Shown here: positions 8,662-18,295 of the stretch, piece after piece
Numbering within the stretch: position 1 is the stretch's first letter
Layout: each line of letters starts with the position of its first letter
Source: Streptococcus mitis 17/34
GTDB taxonomy: Bacteria > Bacillota > Bacilli > Lactobacillales > Streptococcaceae
DNA: 64,000 nt
Assembly: GCA_000430305.1 (NCBI GenBank)
Contig: ASZZ01000012.1
Span: 1 to 64,000, forward strand
Direction of reading: 5' to 3'
Notes under the pieces: generated by a model
The model's input: only the letters and a program-made list of their open reading frames with translations
The model's database searches: none
Told to the model about the DNA's origin: nothing
Translations under genes and position numbers: made by a program

Positions 8662-9510
8662 ATGAAAATTACAAACTATCAAATCTATAAGTTAAAAAAA
8701 TCAGGTTTGACCAATCAACAGGTTTTGAAAGTGCTAGAATACGGTGAAAATTTCGATCAAGAACTTTTGTTGGGTGATATTGCAGATATATCAGGTTGCC
8801 GAAATCCAGCTGTTTTTATGGAACGTTATTTTCAGATAGACGATGCGCATTTGGAGAAGGAGTTTCAAAAATTCCCATCTTTCTCTATTTTAGATGACTG
8901 TTATCCTTGGGACTTGAGTGAAATTTATGATGCTCCTGTGCTTTTATTTTACAAGGGAAATCTTGATCTCTTAAAATTTCCCAAAGTAGCGGTTGTGGGT
9001 AGTCGTGCTTGTAGCAAACAGGGAGCTAAGTCAGTTGAGAAAGTCATTCAGGGCTTGGAAAATGAACTGGTTATCGTCAGTGGCTTAGCCAAGGGTATCG
9101 ATACAGCAGCTCATATGGCAGCTCTTCAGAATGGCGGAAAAACCATTGCAGTAATTGGAACAGGTCTGGATGTGTTTTATCCTAAAGCCAATAAACGCTT
9201 ACAAGACTACATCGGCAATGATCATCTGGTTCTTAGTGAATATGGACCTGGTGAACAACCTCTGAAATTTCATTTTCCTGCCCGTAATCGCATCATTGCT
9301 GGACTTTGTCGAGGTGTGATTGTAGCAGAAGCCAAGATGCGTTCAGGTAGCCTTATTACCTGTGAGCGAGCAATGGAAGAAGGCCGTGATGTCTTTGCTA
9401 TTCCTGGTAGCATTTTAGATGGACTATCAGACGGTTGCCATCATTTGATCCAAGAAGGGGCAAAATTGGTCACAAGCGGGCAGGATGTTCTTGCGGAATT
9501 TGAATTTTAA
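8662..9510 (+). CDS. dprA: DNA-processing protein DprA
   Basis: The 282-residue DprA loads RecA onto incoming single-stranded DNA during transformation and also helps shut off competence. An N-terminal SAM-like region (residues 1-80) is followed by the extended Rossmann fold with VAVVGSRACSKQG, VSGLAKGIDTAAH and the RSGSLIT and GSILDGLSDGCHHLIQEGA motifs. The start at 8662 (MKITNYQIYKLKKSG) is preferred to the upstream in-frame ATG because it matches the family N-terminus. The combox upstream places it in the late-competence regulon. Confidence 0.95.
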   Translation: MKITNYQIYKLKKSGLTNQQVLKVLEYGENFDQELLLGDIADISGCRNPAVFMERYFQIDDAHLEKEFQKFPSFSILDDCYPWDLSEIYDAPVLLFYKGNLDLLKFPKVAVVGSRACSKQGAKSVEKVIQGLENELVIVSGLAKGIDTAAHMAALQNGGKTIAVIGTGLDVFYPKANKRLQDYIGNDHLVLSEYGPGEQPLKFHFPARNRIIAGLCRGVIVAEAKMRSGSLITCERAMEEGRDVFAIPGSILDGLSDGCHHLIQEGAKLVTSGQDVLAEFEF

Positions 9511-9614
9511 TACTCTTCGAAAATCAAATTCAAACCACGTCAGCTTCACCTTGCCGTACTCAAGTACAGCCTGCGGCTAGCTTCCTAGTTTACTCTTTGA
9601 TTTTCATTGAGTAT
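9510..9614 (+). repeat. BOX element (boxA-boxC, no boxB)
   Basis: It starts TACTCTTCGAAAATC immediately after the dprA stop and ends TTTGATTTTCATTGAGTAT. The internal CACGTCAGCTTCACCTTGCCGTA is boxA and CCTGCGGCTAGCTTCCTAG is boxC; no boxB unit is present. It lies between dprA and the topA promoter. Confidence 0.9.
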
Positions 9615-9669
9615 AAGACGAAAGTTCGCTTAGTAGACAAACTTTTCTTCTATATATAGGAGCTAAGTC

Positions 9670-9698
9670 TTGACAGTTATGGCAAAATGGTTTACACT
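9670..9698 (+). promoter_or_regulatory. topA promoter
   Basis: TTGACA (9670-9675), a 17-bp spacer and TACACT (9693-9698) lie 35 bp before the topA GTG start. In pneumococcus topA transcription responds to supercoiling; nothing in the sequence proves that here. Confidence 0.6.
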
Positions 9699-9733
9699 TT
9701 ATAAAGTTTATTACTTTGAAAAGGTGTGATACT

Positions 9734-11820
9734 GTGGCTACGGCAACAAAAAAGAAAAAATCAACAGTTAAAAAAAATCTAGTTATCGTGGAGTCGCCTG
9801 CTAAGGCGAAAACGATTGAGAAATATCTAGGCAGAAATTACAAGGTTTTAGCCAGTGTCGGGCATATTCGGGATTTGAAGAAATCCAGTATGTCCGTCGA
9901 TATTGAAAATAATTATGAACCGCAATATATCAATATCCGAGGAAAAGGCCCTCTTATTAATGACTTGAAAAAAGAAGCCAAAAAAGCTAATAAAGTCTTT
10001 CTGGCGAGTGACCCGGACCGTGAAGGAGAAGCGATTTCTTGGCATTTGGCTCATATTCTCAACTTGGATGAAAATGATGCCAACCGTGTGGTCTTCAATG
10101 AAATCACCAAGGATGCGGTCAAAAATGCTTTTAAAGAACCTCGCAAGATTGATATGGACTTGGTCGATGCCCAACAGGCTCGTCGTGTCTTGGACCGCTT
10201 GGTAGGGTATTCGATTTCGCCTATTTTATGGAAAAAGGTTAAGAAGGGCTTGTCAGCAGGTCGTGTTCAATCTATTGCCCTTAAGTTAATTATTGACCGT
10301 GAGAATGAAATCAATGCTTTTAAGCCTGAAGAATACTGGACAATTGATGCTGTCTTTAAAAAGGGAACCAAGCAATTTCAGGCTTCTTTTTATGGAGTAG
10401 ATGGTAAAAAGCTAAAACTGACTAGCAATGATGAGGTCAAGGAAGTCTTGTCTCGTCTGACTAGTAAAGACTTTTCAGTAGATCAGGTGGATAAGAAAGA
10501 ACGCAAGCGCAATGCTCCTTTACCCTATACCACTTCATCTATGCAGATGGATGCTGCCAATAAAATCAATTTCCGTACTCGAAAGACCATGATGGTTGCC
10601 CAACAGCTCTATGAAGGAATTAATATTGGTTCTGGTGTGCAAGGTTTGATTACCTACATGCGTACAGACTCTACTCGTATCAGTCCTGTAGCGCAAAATG
10701 AAGCAGCAAGCTTCATTACGGATCGCTTTGGTAGCAAATATTCTAAGCATGGTAGTAAGGTCAAAAATGCTTCAGGTGCTCAGGATGCCCACGAGGCTAT
10801 TCGCCCGTCTAGCGTCTTTAATACACCGGAAAGCATCGCTAAGTATCTGGATAAGGATCAGCTCAAGCTTTATACCCTTATTTGGAATCGTTTTGTGGCG
10901 AGCCAGATGACAGCGGCCGTCTTTGATACCATGCTGTTAAATTGTCTCAAAATGGGGTCCAATTTGCTGCCAATGGTAGTCAGGTTAAGTTTGATGGTTA
11001 TCTTGCCATTTATAATGATTCTGACAAGAATAAGATGTTACCAGACATGGCTGTTGGAGATGTGGTTAAGCAGGTTAATAGCAAACCAGAGCAACATTTC
11101 ACCCAACCCCCTGCTCGTTATTCCGAAGCGACACTGATCAAGACCTTGGAGGAAAATGGGGTTGGCCGTCCGTCAACCTACGCACCAACCATTGAAACCA
11201 TTCAGAAACGTTATTATGTTCGCCTTGCAGCCAAACGTTTTGAACCGACAGAGTTGGGAGAAATTGTTAACAAGCTCATCGTTGAATATTTCCCAGATAT
11301 CGTAAACGTGACCTTCACAGCTGAAATGGAAGGTAAACTAGATGATGTCGAGGTCGGAAAAGAGCAGTGGCAACGCGTTATTGACGCCTTTTACAAACCA
11401 TTCTCTAAAGAAGTCGCCAAGGCTGAAGAAGAAATGGAAAAAATCCAGATTAAGGATGAACCAGCTGGATTTGACTGTGAAGTGTGTGGTAGTCCAATGG
11501 TCATTAAACTTGGTCGTTTTGGTAAGTTCTACGCTTGTAGCAATTTCCCAGATTGCCGTCATACCCAAGCAATCGTGAAAGAGATTGGTGTTGAGTGTCC
11601 AAGTTGTCATCAGGGACAAATCATTGAGCGTAAAACAAAACGTAACCGCCTCTTCTATGGTTGCAATCGCTATCCAGAATGTGAATTTACCTCTTGGGAC
11701 AAGCCTGTTGGTCGTGACTGTCCAAAATGTGGTAATTTCCTTATGGAGAAAAAAGTTCGTGGTGGTGGCAAGCAGGTTGTTTGTAGCAATGGCGACTACG
11801 AAGAAGAAAAGATTAAATAA
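9734..11820 (+). CDS. topA: DNA topoisomerase I TopA (frameshifted in this sequence)
   Basis: This type IA topoisomerase relaxes negative supercoils. The Toprim start [16 protein letters not shown], the DPDREGE metal motif and the active-site region YMRTDSTR are present, followed in the second frame by the domain with [22 protein letters not shown] and C-terminal zinc-ribbon segments (CEVCG...CSNFPDC, CPSCH...CNRYPEC, CPKCG). The frame breaks at about 10933, where one T is missing after VFDTM; the restored product is 695 residues, the expected size. The GTG start at 9734 follows AAGGTG. topA is essential, so a sequence error is likely. Confidence 0.93.
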
Positions 11821-11824
11821 GAGG

Positions 11825-11856
11825 AGAGTCCTGAAAGTGAATTTCAGGCTCTTTTT
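11825..11856 (+). terminator. Terminator after topA
   Basis: GAGTCCTGAAA is mirrored by TTTCAGGCTC around a short loop and ends in CTTTTT. Confidence 0.75.
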
Positions 11857-11925
11857 GATTAGAACTTGACAAAATTCATCATTGTATGCGAAACTAGAAG
11901 AAGATTATTTTAACTGGGAGAAGTT

Positions 11926-12285
11926 ATGCGTATTATTTATCTTATTATTGGTTTTTTATCACTTGCCTTGGCTATTGTTGGGGTTGTTTTACCTTTGTTG
12001 CCGACAACGCCTTTCCTTTTGTTGTCTATTGCTTGTTTCTCCAGAAGTTCCAAGCGCTTCGAAGATTGGCTTTACCATACCAAGCTCTATCAAGCATATG
12101 TAGCTGATTTTCGTGAGAGCAAGTCCATTGCGCGTGAACGTAAGAAAAAAATCATCGTATCTATCTACATCTTGATGGGAATTTCCATTTACTTTGCGCC
12201 TCTTTTGCCGGTCAAAATCGGTCTGGGAGGTTTGACCATCTTTATCACCTATTATCTCTTTAAGGTCATTCCAGACAAAGAATAA
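11926..12285 (+). CDS. DUF454 (YbaN-like) small membrane protein
   Basis: The 119-residue protein has three or four hydrophobic segments: residues 1-35 (LSLALAIVGVVLPLLPTTPFLLLS), 80-95 and 100-115. The LPTTPFLLL motif followed by a short basic cytosolic stretch (SSKRFEDWL) is characteristic of the YbaN/DUF454 family, whose function is unknown. The start has GGGAGAAG upstream. It stands alone between the topA terminator and cutC. Confidence 0.82.
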   Translation: MRIIYLIIGFLSLALAIVGVVLPLLPTTPFLLLSIACFSRSSKRFEDWLYHTKLYQAYVADFRESKSIARERKKKIIVSIYILMGISIYFAPLLPVKIGLGGLTIFITYYLFKVIPDKE

Positions 12286-12342
12286 GTAAAATTTGTAACT
12301 ATTTCCCTTGATAAAATTGAAAACATATTTACAACAATATGA

Positions 12343-12348
12343 TATAAT
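12343..12348 (+). promoter_or_regulatory. cutC extended -10 promoter
   Basis: TGATATAAT lies 31 bp before the cutC ATG. A TTGAAA upstream is 20 bp away, longer than ideal, so promoter strength probably comes from the TGn extension. Confidence 0.55.
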
Positions 12349-12378
12349 AAATTTAAAGTAATTTTCAAGGAGAATCAA

Positions 12379-13011
12379 ATGATTTACGAATTTTGTGCTG
12401 AAAATGTGACCTTGCTTGAAAAAGCGATGCAGGCTGGAGCTCGCCGAATCGAACTCTGTGATAATCTAGTAGTTGGTGGGACAACACCCAGCTATGGAGT
12501 GACCAAGGCGGCGGTTGAACTGGCAGCTAACTATGATACGACCATTATGACTATGATTCGACCACGTGGTGGTGATTTTGTCTACAATGACCTCGAGATT
12601 GCTATTATGCTCGAGGATATTCGTCTAACTGCTCAGGCAGGAAGCCAAGGCGTTGTCTTTGGTGCTTTAACAGCTGATAAGAAGTTGGACAAGGCCAATC
12701 TTGAAAAATTGATTGCTGCATCAAAAGGGATGGAAATTGTCTTTCACATGGCCTTTGATGAATTGAGCGATGAAGACCAGTTGGAGGCAATTGACTGGCT
12801 CAGCCAAGCTGGTGTCACCCGTATCTTAACTCGTGCTGGTGTGTCTGGCGATTCACTAGACAAACGTTTTGCTCACTATCACATAATTTTAGAACATGCT
12901 AAAGGTAAGATTGAAATTCTACCAGGTGGGGGGATTGACCTTGACAACCGTCAGACCTTTATTGACCAGCTAGGCGTGACACAATTGCATGGAACCAAGG
13001 TTGTCTTTTAA
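12379..13011 (+). CDS. cutC: CutC family protein
   Basis: The 210-residue TIM-barrel protein belongs to the CutC family, historically tied to copper homeostasis, although the biochemical role is unsettled. The N-terminus YEFCAENVTLLEKAMQAGA, RIELCDNLVVGGTTPS and TMIRPRGGDFVY are typical family segments, and ILPGGGI near the C-terminus closes the barrel. AAGGAG precedes ATG. No copper genes adjoin it, so function is assigned by family only. Confidence 0.85.
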   Translation: MIYEFCAENVTLLEKAMQAGARRIELCDNLVVGGTTPSYGVTKAAVELAANYDTTIMTMIRPRGGDFVYNDLEIAIMLEDIRLTAQAGSQGVVFGALTADKKLDKANLEKLIAASKGMEIVFHMAFDELSDEDQLEAIDWLSQAGVTRILTRAGVSGDSLDKRFAHYHIILEHAKGKIEILPGGGIDLDNRQTFIDQLGVTQLHGTKVVF

Positions 13012-13054
13012 AAAATAGAAAGGAACTGCTAGCTTTGGGTAGCAGTTTTCGCTT

Positions 13055-13750
13055 ATGTTTGAAATTTTTAAATCTTATCAGTTTAATCAAGAAAAGGCTC
13101 GTGCCTATGGTTTTGTAGAAAATGGGGAAGTCTGGACTTATAGTTGCCAGATTTTGCAGGGTGACTTTTTCATGACAGTCTCTATCACTGCTGATAATGT
13201 GAGTTTTCAGGTCTTTGACCAGGAAACGGGTGATCTCTATCCTCAAGTCCATATGAAAAGTATGAGAGGAAATTTTGTTGCAAGTGTCCGTGAGGCTTGT
13301 TTGGAGATTCTGTACCAGATACGGAAGGCTTGTTTTGATGTGCAGGATTTTATATTTCCTCAGACTAAGCGTATCATGGTTCAGATTCAGGAAAAGTATG
13401 GAAATCAGTTGGAGTATTTGTGGGAGAAATCACCTGATACGGCAGTGTTAAGGCATGAAGGTAATAAAAAATGGTATGCCGTCTTGATGAAAATCTTTTG
13501 GGATAAGCTGGAAAAGGGCAGAGAAGGACAGGTGGAAGCAGTCAATCTCAAGCATGACCAAGTAGCTGACTTACTTTCAAAAAAGGGAATTTATCCAGCC
13601 TTTCATATGAACAAACGTTACTGGATTAGTGTGGCGCTTGATGATACTTTATCAGATGAAGAAGTACTGGAATTGATGGAAAAAAGTTGGAACTTAACCT
13701 CTAAAAAAATGAAACATTTCAAGGTCTTTCAAGAGTTTTCAATTAGCTAA
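13055..13750 (+). CDS. MmcQ/YjbR-like protein with extra N-terminal region
   Basis: The 231-residue cytosolic protein has a C-terminal MmcQ/YjbR fold (a CyaY-like DNA-binding-type domain of unknown role), seen in LRHEGNKKWYAVLMKI, VNLKHDQVADLL and GIYPAFHMNKRYWISVALDD (about residues 135-215). The N-terminal 110 residues are probably a separate domain that I do not recognise. It has no close partner genes: cutC lies upstream and the leucine leader downstream. Confidence 0.7.
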   Translation: MFEIFKSYQFNQEKARAYGFVENGEVWTYSCQILQGDFFMTVSITADNVSFQVFDQETGDLYPQVHMKSMRGNFVASVREACLEILYQIRKACFDVQDFIFPQTKRIMVQIQEKYGNQLEYLWEKSPDTAVLRHEGNKKWYAVLMKIFWDKLEKGREGQVEAVNLKHDQVADLLSKKGIYPAFHMNKRYWISVALDDTLSDEEVLELMEKSWNLTSKKMKHFKVFQEFSIS

Positions 13751-13794
13751 ATATTCTTTATTGAAGAAATTTTCAGAAAATATTGGATTTTTTC

Positions 13795-13823
13795 TTGACA
13801 AGTGCTTGTGCCTATGCTAAAAT
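13795..13823 (+). promoter_or_regulatory. Promoter of the leucine operon
   Basis: A consensus TTGACA (13795-13800), a 17-bp spacer and TGC-TAAAAT (13818-13823) lie about 37 bp before the leader peptide. Confidence 0.8.
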
Positions 13824-13859
13824 ACTAAATAAGATATCAAACGAAGGAGAAAGTCAAAC

Positions 13860-13913
13860 ATGAAAACAGCTAAGTTTAATCAATTTGCTTTGTTGTTGAG
13901 GTACTCGGGCTAG
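13860..13913 (+). CDS. leuL: Leucine-operon leader peptide
   Basis: A 17-codon reading frame starting ATG after AAGGAGA encodes MKTAKFNQFALLLRYSG, with three consecutive TTG leucine codons at positions 11-13. It lies directly between a strong promoter and a terminator hairpin in front of leuA. This is the arrangement of a ribosome-mediated attenuator: stalling at the leucine codons would free an antiterminator. A leucine-rich leader ahead of leu genes is known from Lactococcus; its operation here is inferred. Confidence 0.75.
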   Translation: MKTAKFNQFALLLRYSG

Positions 13914-13996
13914 TGCAAAAGCATTAGTCCTGTTTGGCTTACCAAGCGGGAGTAAATCAACATCTCGCTTGGGTTTCTGAGCGAGATGTTTTTTTA
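13904..13996 (+). promoter_or_regulatory. Leucine attenuator (alternative hairpins plus terminator)
   Basis: Three structures are visible. The first is GGGCTAGTGC against GCATTAGTCC (about 13908-13932), starting within the leader's last codon. The second is the segment around GGCTTACCAAGCGGGAG, which could pair partly with the terminator's 5' arm. The third is the terminator ACATCTCGCT...AGCGAGATGT followed by seven T, ending about 13996. leuA begins at 14025. Confidence 0.72.
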
Positions 13997-14024
13997 AAAC
14001 CATATTTGGAAAAGGGGAAATCTT

Positions 14025-15586
14025 ATGCGAACAGTTGAATTTCTAGATACCAGCCTTCGAGATGGAGAGCAGACACCTGGCGTTAACTTTTCAATCAAGG
14101 AAAAAATTGCCATTGCAAGGCAGTTGGAGAAGTGGGGCATTTCAGCCATCGAAGCTGGTTTTCCGGCTGCAAGCCCAGACTCATTTAAGGCAGTTCAGGA
14201 GATTGCTAAAGTCTTGAAGAAAACGGCGGTAACTGGTCTAGCACGCTCTGTCAAGTCTGATATTGATGCTTGTTACGAGGCACTTAAGGATGCCAAGTAT
14301 CCACAAATCCATGTTTTTATCGCTACTAGTCCTATCCATCGTGAATTTAAGTTGAATAAAAGCAAAGAGGAAATATTGGAAGCTATTAAGGAGCATATTT
14401 CTTATGCACGTTCTAAGTTTGAAATCGTTGAATTCTCTCCTGAAGATGCGACCCGAACAGAGTTGGATTTCCTCTTGCAAGTCGTTCAAACAGCGGTAGA
14501 CGCAGGTGCAACCTATATCAATATTCCTGACACGGTTGGTTTTACCACACCAGAGGAATATGGGAATATATTCAAGTATCTGATTGACAATGTTAAAACT
14601 GACCGTCAGATTATCTATTCACCTCACTGCCACGATGACCTTGGAATGGCAGTTGCCAATAGCCTTGCTGCTGTCAAGAACGGAGCAGGACGTGTCGAAG
14701 GAACTATCAACGGTATTGGGGAGCGAGCAGGAAATGCTGCTTTGGAAGAAATTGCAGTGGCCCTCAATATTCGACAAGATTACTACCAAGCAGAGACCAG
14801 TATTGTTTTAAATGAAACCATCAATACTTCTGAAATGGTTTCTCGCTTCTCAGGTATTCCGGTTCCTAAAAACAAGGCCGTCGTTGGTGGCAATGCCTTC
14901 TCTCACGAATCTGGTATTCACCAAGATGGAGTCCTTAAAAATCCTCTCACTTATGAGATCATCACACCTGAATTGGTTGGTGTTAAGAGTAATAGCCTTC
15001 CGCTTGGTAAATTGTCTGGTCGCCATGCCTTTGTTGAGAAACTAAGAGAACTGGCCCTAGATTTTACAGAAGAGGATATCAAGCCACTCTTTGCTAAGTT
15101 CAAGCACTGGCCGATAAGAAACAAGAAATCACAGATGCAGATATTCGAGCGTTGGTCGCTGGAACCATGGTTGAAAACCCAGAAGGCTTCCACTTTGATG
15201 ATTTGCAACTTCAAACTCATGCAGACAATGATATTGAAGCGCTTGTTAGCCTGGCTAATATGGATGGTGAGCAAGTCGAATTTAATGCGACAGGGCAAGG
15301 TTCCGTTGAAGCAATCTTTAACGCTATCGATAAGTTCTTTAACCAATCCGTCCGCTTGGTGTCCTATACCATTGATGCGGTGACAGATGGAATTGATGCC
15401 CAGGCTCGGGTCTTGGTAACTGTTGAAAACAGAGATACAGAAACCATCTTTAACGCAGCTGGTCTTGATTTCGATGTGCTGAAGGCTTCGGCTATTGCCT
15501 ACATCAATGCTAATACCTTTGTTCAAAAAGAGAATGCTGGTGAGATGGGACGCAACGTTTCTTACCGCGATATGCCTAGTGTGTAG
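14025..15586 (+). CDS. leuA: 2-isopropylmalate synthase LeuA (frameshifted in this sequence)
   Basis: LeuA condenses acetyl-CoA with 2-oxoisovalerate, the first committed leucine step. The DRE-TIM barrel start [17 protein letters not shown] and the metal-site [13 protein letters not shown] are intact. The C-terminal regulatory domain (leucine feedback) runs in another frame from about 15110 and ends [10 protein letters not shown]. One A is missing in the AAA-to-AA run at 15102-15103 (Phe-Lys-Ala codons); restored length is 520 residues, normal for the family. The break separates the catalytic from the regulatory part, so a real mutation would affect feedback control, but error is more likely. 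Confidence 0.92.
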
Positions 15587-15597
15587 AGGAGAATGCT

Positions 15598-16635
15598 ATG
15601 ACAAAGAAAATAGTAGCTCTAGCAGGGGACGGAATTGGCCCAGAAATCATGGAAGCTGGTTTAGAAGTTCTGGAGGCTCTAGCTGAAAAAACAGGTTTTG
15701 ACTATGAGATTGATAGACGACCTTTCGGAGGTGCAGGTATCGATGCTGCAGGGCATCCCTTACCTGATGAAACCCTCAAGGCATGTAGAGAAGCAGATGC
15801 CATTCTTCTAGCGGCTATCGGTAGTCCTCAGTATGATGGAGCAGCGGTTCGCCCTGAACAAGGTCTGCTAGCTCTCCGTAAGGAACTCAATCTCTATGCC
15901 AATATTCGCCCAGTCAAAATCTTTGATAGTCTCAAGCATTTGTCACCTCTCAAACCAGAACGAATTGCTGGTGTAGACTTTGTAGTTGTGCGTGAGTTGA
16001 CAGGAGGGATTTACTTTGGAGATCATATTCTTGAAGATCGAAAAGCGCGTGATATCAACGACTATAGCTATGAGGAAGTAGAGCGGATTATTCGTAAGGC
16101 CTTTGAAATTGCAAGAAATCGCAGAAAAATCGTGACTAGTATCGATAAGCAAAATGTTCTAGCGACCTCAAAACTCTGGCGGAAAGTAGCTGAGGAAGTC
16201 GCGCAGGATTTCCCAGATGTAACCTTGGAGCACCAGCTAGTCGACTCAGCTGCCATGCTTATGATTACCAATCCTGCCAAGTTCGATGTCATCGTGACAG
16301 AGAATCTTTTCGGAGATATTCTATCTGATGAATCAAGCGTTTTATCAGGCACACTTGGAGTTATGCCATCAGCCAGTCATTCTGAAAAGGGTCCAAGTCT
16401 CTATGAGCCCATTCATGGTTCAGCTCCTGATATTGCAGGTCAAGGAATTGCCAATCCTATTTCCATGATTTTATCAGTTGCCATGATGTTGAGAGATAGC
16501 TTTGGTCGTTATGAGGATGCAGAGCGTATAGAGCGTGCTGTTGAGGCAAGTTTGGCAGCTGGTGTTTTAACAAGAGATATTGGTGGACAGGCTTCTACCA
16601 AGGAAATGACGGAAGCTATCATTGCAAGGTTATGA
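15598..16635 (+). CDS. leuB: 3-isopropylmalate dehydrogenase LeuB
   Basis: This 345-residue NAD-dependent decarboxylating dehydrogenase opens with the nucleotide/substrate segment LAGDGIGPEIM. RPEQGLLALRKELNLYANIRPVK and RELTGGIYFG are substrate-loop motifs, and NLFGDILSDE holds metal-binding Asp residues. GSAPDIAGQGIANP is the conserved cofactor loop. The start follows AGAGGAG, 11 bp after leuA, and the stop overlaps the next gene by 4 bp (ATGA). Confidence 0.95.
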   Translation: MTKKIVALAGDGIGPEIMEAGLEVLEALAEKTGFDYEIDRRPFGGAGIDAAGHPLPDETLKACREADAILLAAIGSPQYDGAAVRPEQGLLALRKELNLYANIRPVKIFDSLKHLSPLKPERIAGVDFVVVRELTGGIYFGDHILEDRKARDINDYSYEEVERIIRKAFEIARNRRKIVTSIDKQNVLATSKLWRKVAEEVAQDFPDVTLEHQLVDSAAMLMITNPAKFDVIVTENLFGDILSDESSVLSGTLGVMPSASHSEKGPSLYEPIHGSAPDIAGQGIANPISMILSVAMMLRDSFGRYEDAERIERAVEASLAAGVLTRDIGGQASTKEMTEAIIARL

Positions 16636-16901
16636 AGTTAGACGAAAAAATTACTCTAGTCCTTTTGATTTGGAATGTCATGGTTTTCGTGATTTATGGC
16701 ATTGACAAATCCAAGGCAAGGAGAAGAGCTTGGCGCATCCCAGAGAAAATCTTACTCATTTTAGCCTTTACTTGTGGTGGCTTTGGTGCCTGGTTAGCAG
16801 GAATCATTTTTCATCACAAGACTAGAAAATGGTACTTTAAGACAGTTTGGTTTCTCGGAATGGTGTCTACACTAGTAGCCTTATATTTTATTTGGAGGTA
16901 A
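16632..16901 (+). CDS. DUF1294 small membrane protein in the leucine operon
   Basis: The 89-residue protein has two or three hydrophobic helices (about residues 8-24, 38-60 and 68-88). The basic [18 protein letters not shown] motif and the [21 protein letters not shown] motif are characteristic of the DUF1294 family, which has no known function. Its ATG overlaps the leuB stop and its stop overlaps the next gene, so it is a true operon member. Possible roles in metabolite transport are speculation. Confidence 0.8.
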   Translation: MKLDEKITLVLLIWNVMVFVIYGIDKSKARRRAWRIPEKILLILAFTCGGFGAWLAGIIFHHKTRKWYFKTVWFLGMVSTLVALYFIWR

Positions 16902-18286
16902 TGGATGGCAGGAAATCGATTTTTGATAAATTATGGGACCGTCATGTCATCACAGGAGAAGAGGGGCAGCCCCAACTCATGTATGTGGACCAGCACTATA
17001 TTCATGAAGTGACCAGTCCTCAGGCTTTTCAAGGTTTGCGAGATGCAGGTCGTAGATTGAGACGACCAGACTTGACATTTGGAACCTTTGACCACAATGT
17101 CCCGACGGTCAATATCTACGATATTCGAGATGTGATTTCTAAGGCTCAAATTGATAAGTTAGCTGAAAATGTTGAGGAATTTGGGATTGAACATGCGGCC
17201 CATGGTTCTGAAAAGCAGGGGATCGTTCACATGGTTGGTCCAGAAACAGGACGAACCCAACCAGGGAAATTCATCGTCTGTGGGGATAGCCATACGGCAA
17301 CCCACGGAGCATTCGGAGCAATCGCCTTTGGAATTGGGACCAGTGAAGTTGAGCATGTCTTTGCGACACAGACCCTCTGGCAGGTCAAACCCAAGAAAAT
17401 GCTGGTGGAATTCACAGGAGTTCCTCAAAAGGGAGTTTATTCTAAAGATTTTATTCTCGCCTTGATTGCCAAGTACGGCGTTGCCTGTGGTGTTGGCTAT
17501 GTGGTGGAATATCGTGGGCAGGCTATTGATGCACTAAGCATGGAAGAGCGAATGACCATCTGCAATATGTCCATCGAGTTTGGATCCAAGATGGGAATCA
17601 TGAATCCGGATCAAACCACCTATGACTATCTCAAGGGACGCGAGTGTGTTCCAGAAGCTTTCGAAGAGGCCGTGGCGGATTGGAAAACAATTGTCAGTGA
17701 TGATGATGCCGTTTACGATAAGGTTATCCAGATGGATGTCTCAGACTTAGCTCCTATGGTAACCTGGGGAACCAATCCCGCTATGGGGGTTGACTTTGAC
17801 AGTAGATTCCCAGAAATTAAGGATATGAATGATGAGAGAGCCTACAATTACATGGACTTGGAGCCTGGTCAAAAGCCAGCAGATATTAAACTGGGCTATA
17901 TCTTTATCGGCTCTTGTACCAATGCTCGTCTCAGCGATTTGCAACTGGCTGCGCGATTTGTCAAAGGGAAGAAAATTGCTCCTAACTTAACGGCTATCGT
18001 AGTTCCAGGATCTCGTCCTGTCAAACGAGCTGCTGAGAAGTTGGGCTTGGATAAGGTTTTCTTAGACGCTGGCTTTGAGTGGCGAGACCCAGGTTGCTCT
18101 ATGTGCCTAGGGATGAATCCGGATAAGGTACCTGATGGCGTCCACTGCGCCTCAACCAGCAATCGAAACTTTGAAGACAGGCAGGGATTTGGTGCTAAGA
18201 CCCATCTCTGCAGTCCAGCCATGGCAGCTGCGGCAGCTATTGCAGGGCGTTTCGTAGATGTTCGGCAAATGCCAGAAGCCCAGTAA
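16901..18286 (+). CDS. leuC: 3-isopropylmalate dehydratase large subunit LeuC
   Basis: LeuC, with LeuD, isomerises 2- to 3-isopropylmalate using a [4Fe-4S] cluster. Cluster cysteines are seen in [13 protein letters not shown] and [24 protein letters not shown] is the substrate motif. The visible open frame begins ATGGATGGCAGG at 16901, giving [12 protein letters not shown] second ATG at 16905 has the ideal distance from TGGAGG and would give the usual MAGKSIFDKL if one A were restored at 16913-16915. I therefore suspect a one-base loss at the start. It ends 9 bp before leuD. Confidence 0.92.
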   Translation: MDGRKSIFDKLWDRHVITGEEGQPQLMYVDQHYIHEVTSPQAFQGLRDAGRRLRRPDLTFGTFDHNVPTVNIYDIRDVISKAQIDKLAENVEEFGIEHAAHGSEKQGIVHMVGPETGRTQPGKFIVCGDSHTATHGAFGAIAFGIGTSEVEHVFATQTLWQVKPKKMLVEFTGVPQKGVYSKDFILALIAKYGVACGVGYVVEYRGQAIDALSMEERMTICNMSIEFGSKMGIMNPDQTTYDYLKGRECVPEAFEEAVADWKTIVSDDDAVYDKVIQMDVSDLAPMVTWGTNPAMGVDFDSRFPEIKDMNDERAYNYMDLEPGQKPADIKLGYIFIGSCTNARLSDLQLAARFVKGKKIAPNLTAIVVPGSRPVKRAAEKLGLDKVFLDAGFEWRDPGCSMCLGMNPDKVPDGVHCASTSNRNFEDRQGFGAKTHLCSPAMAAAAAIAGRFVDVRQMPEAQ

Positions 18287-18295
18287 GGAGAGGAT

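Noticed and set aside
9848-10174. 108-codon antisense frame in topA
   Set aside because: Mirror frame of a strongly coding sequence with no start signal; shadow of topA.
14951-15526. 191-codon antisense frame across leuA
   Set aside because: Shadow of leuA; the protein has no plausible composition or start signal.
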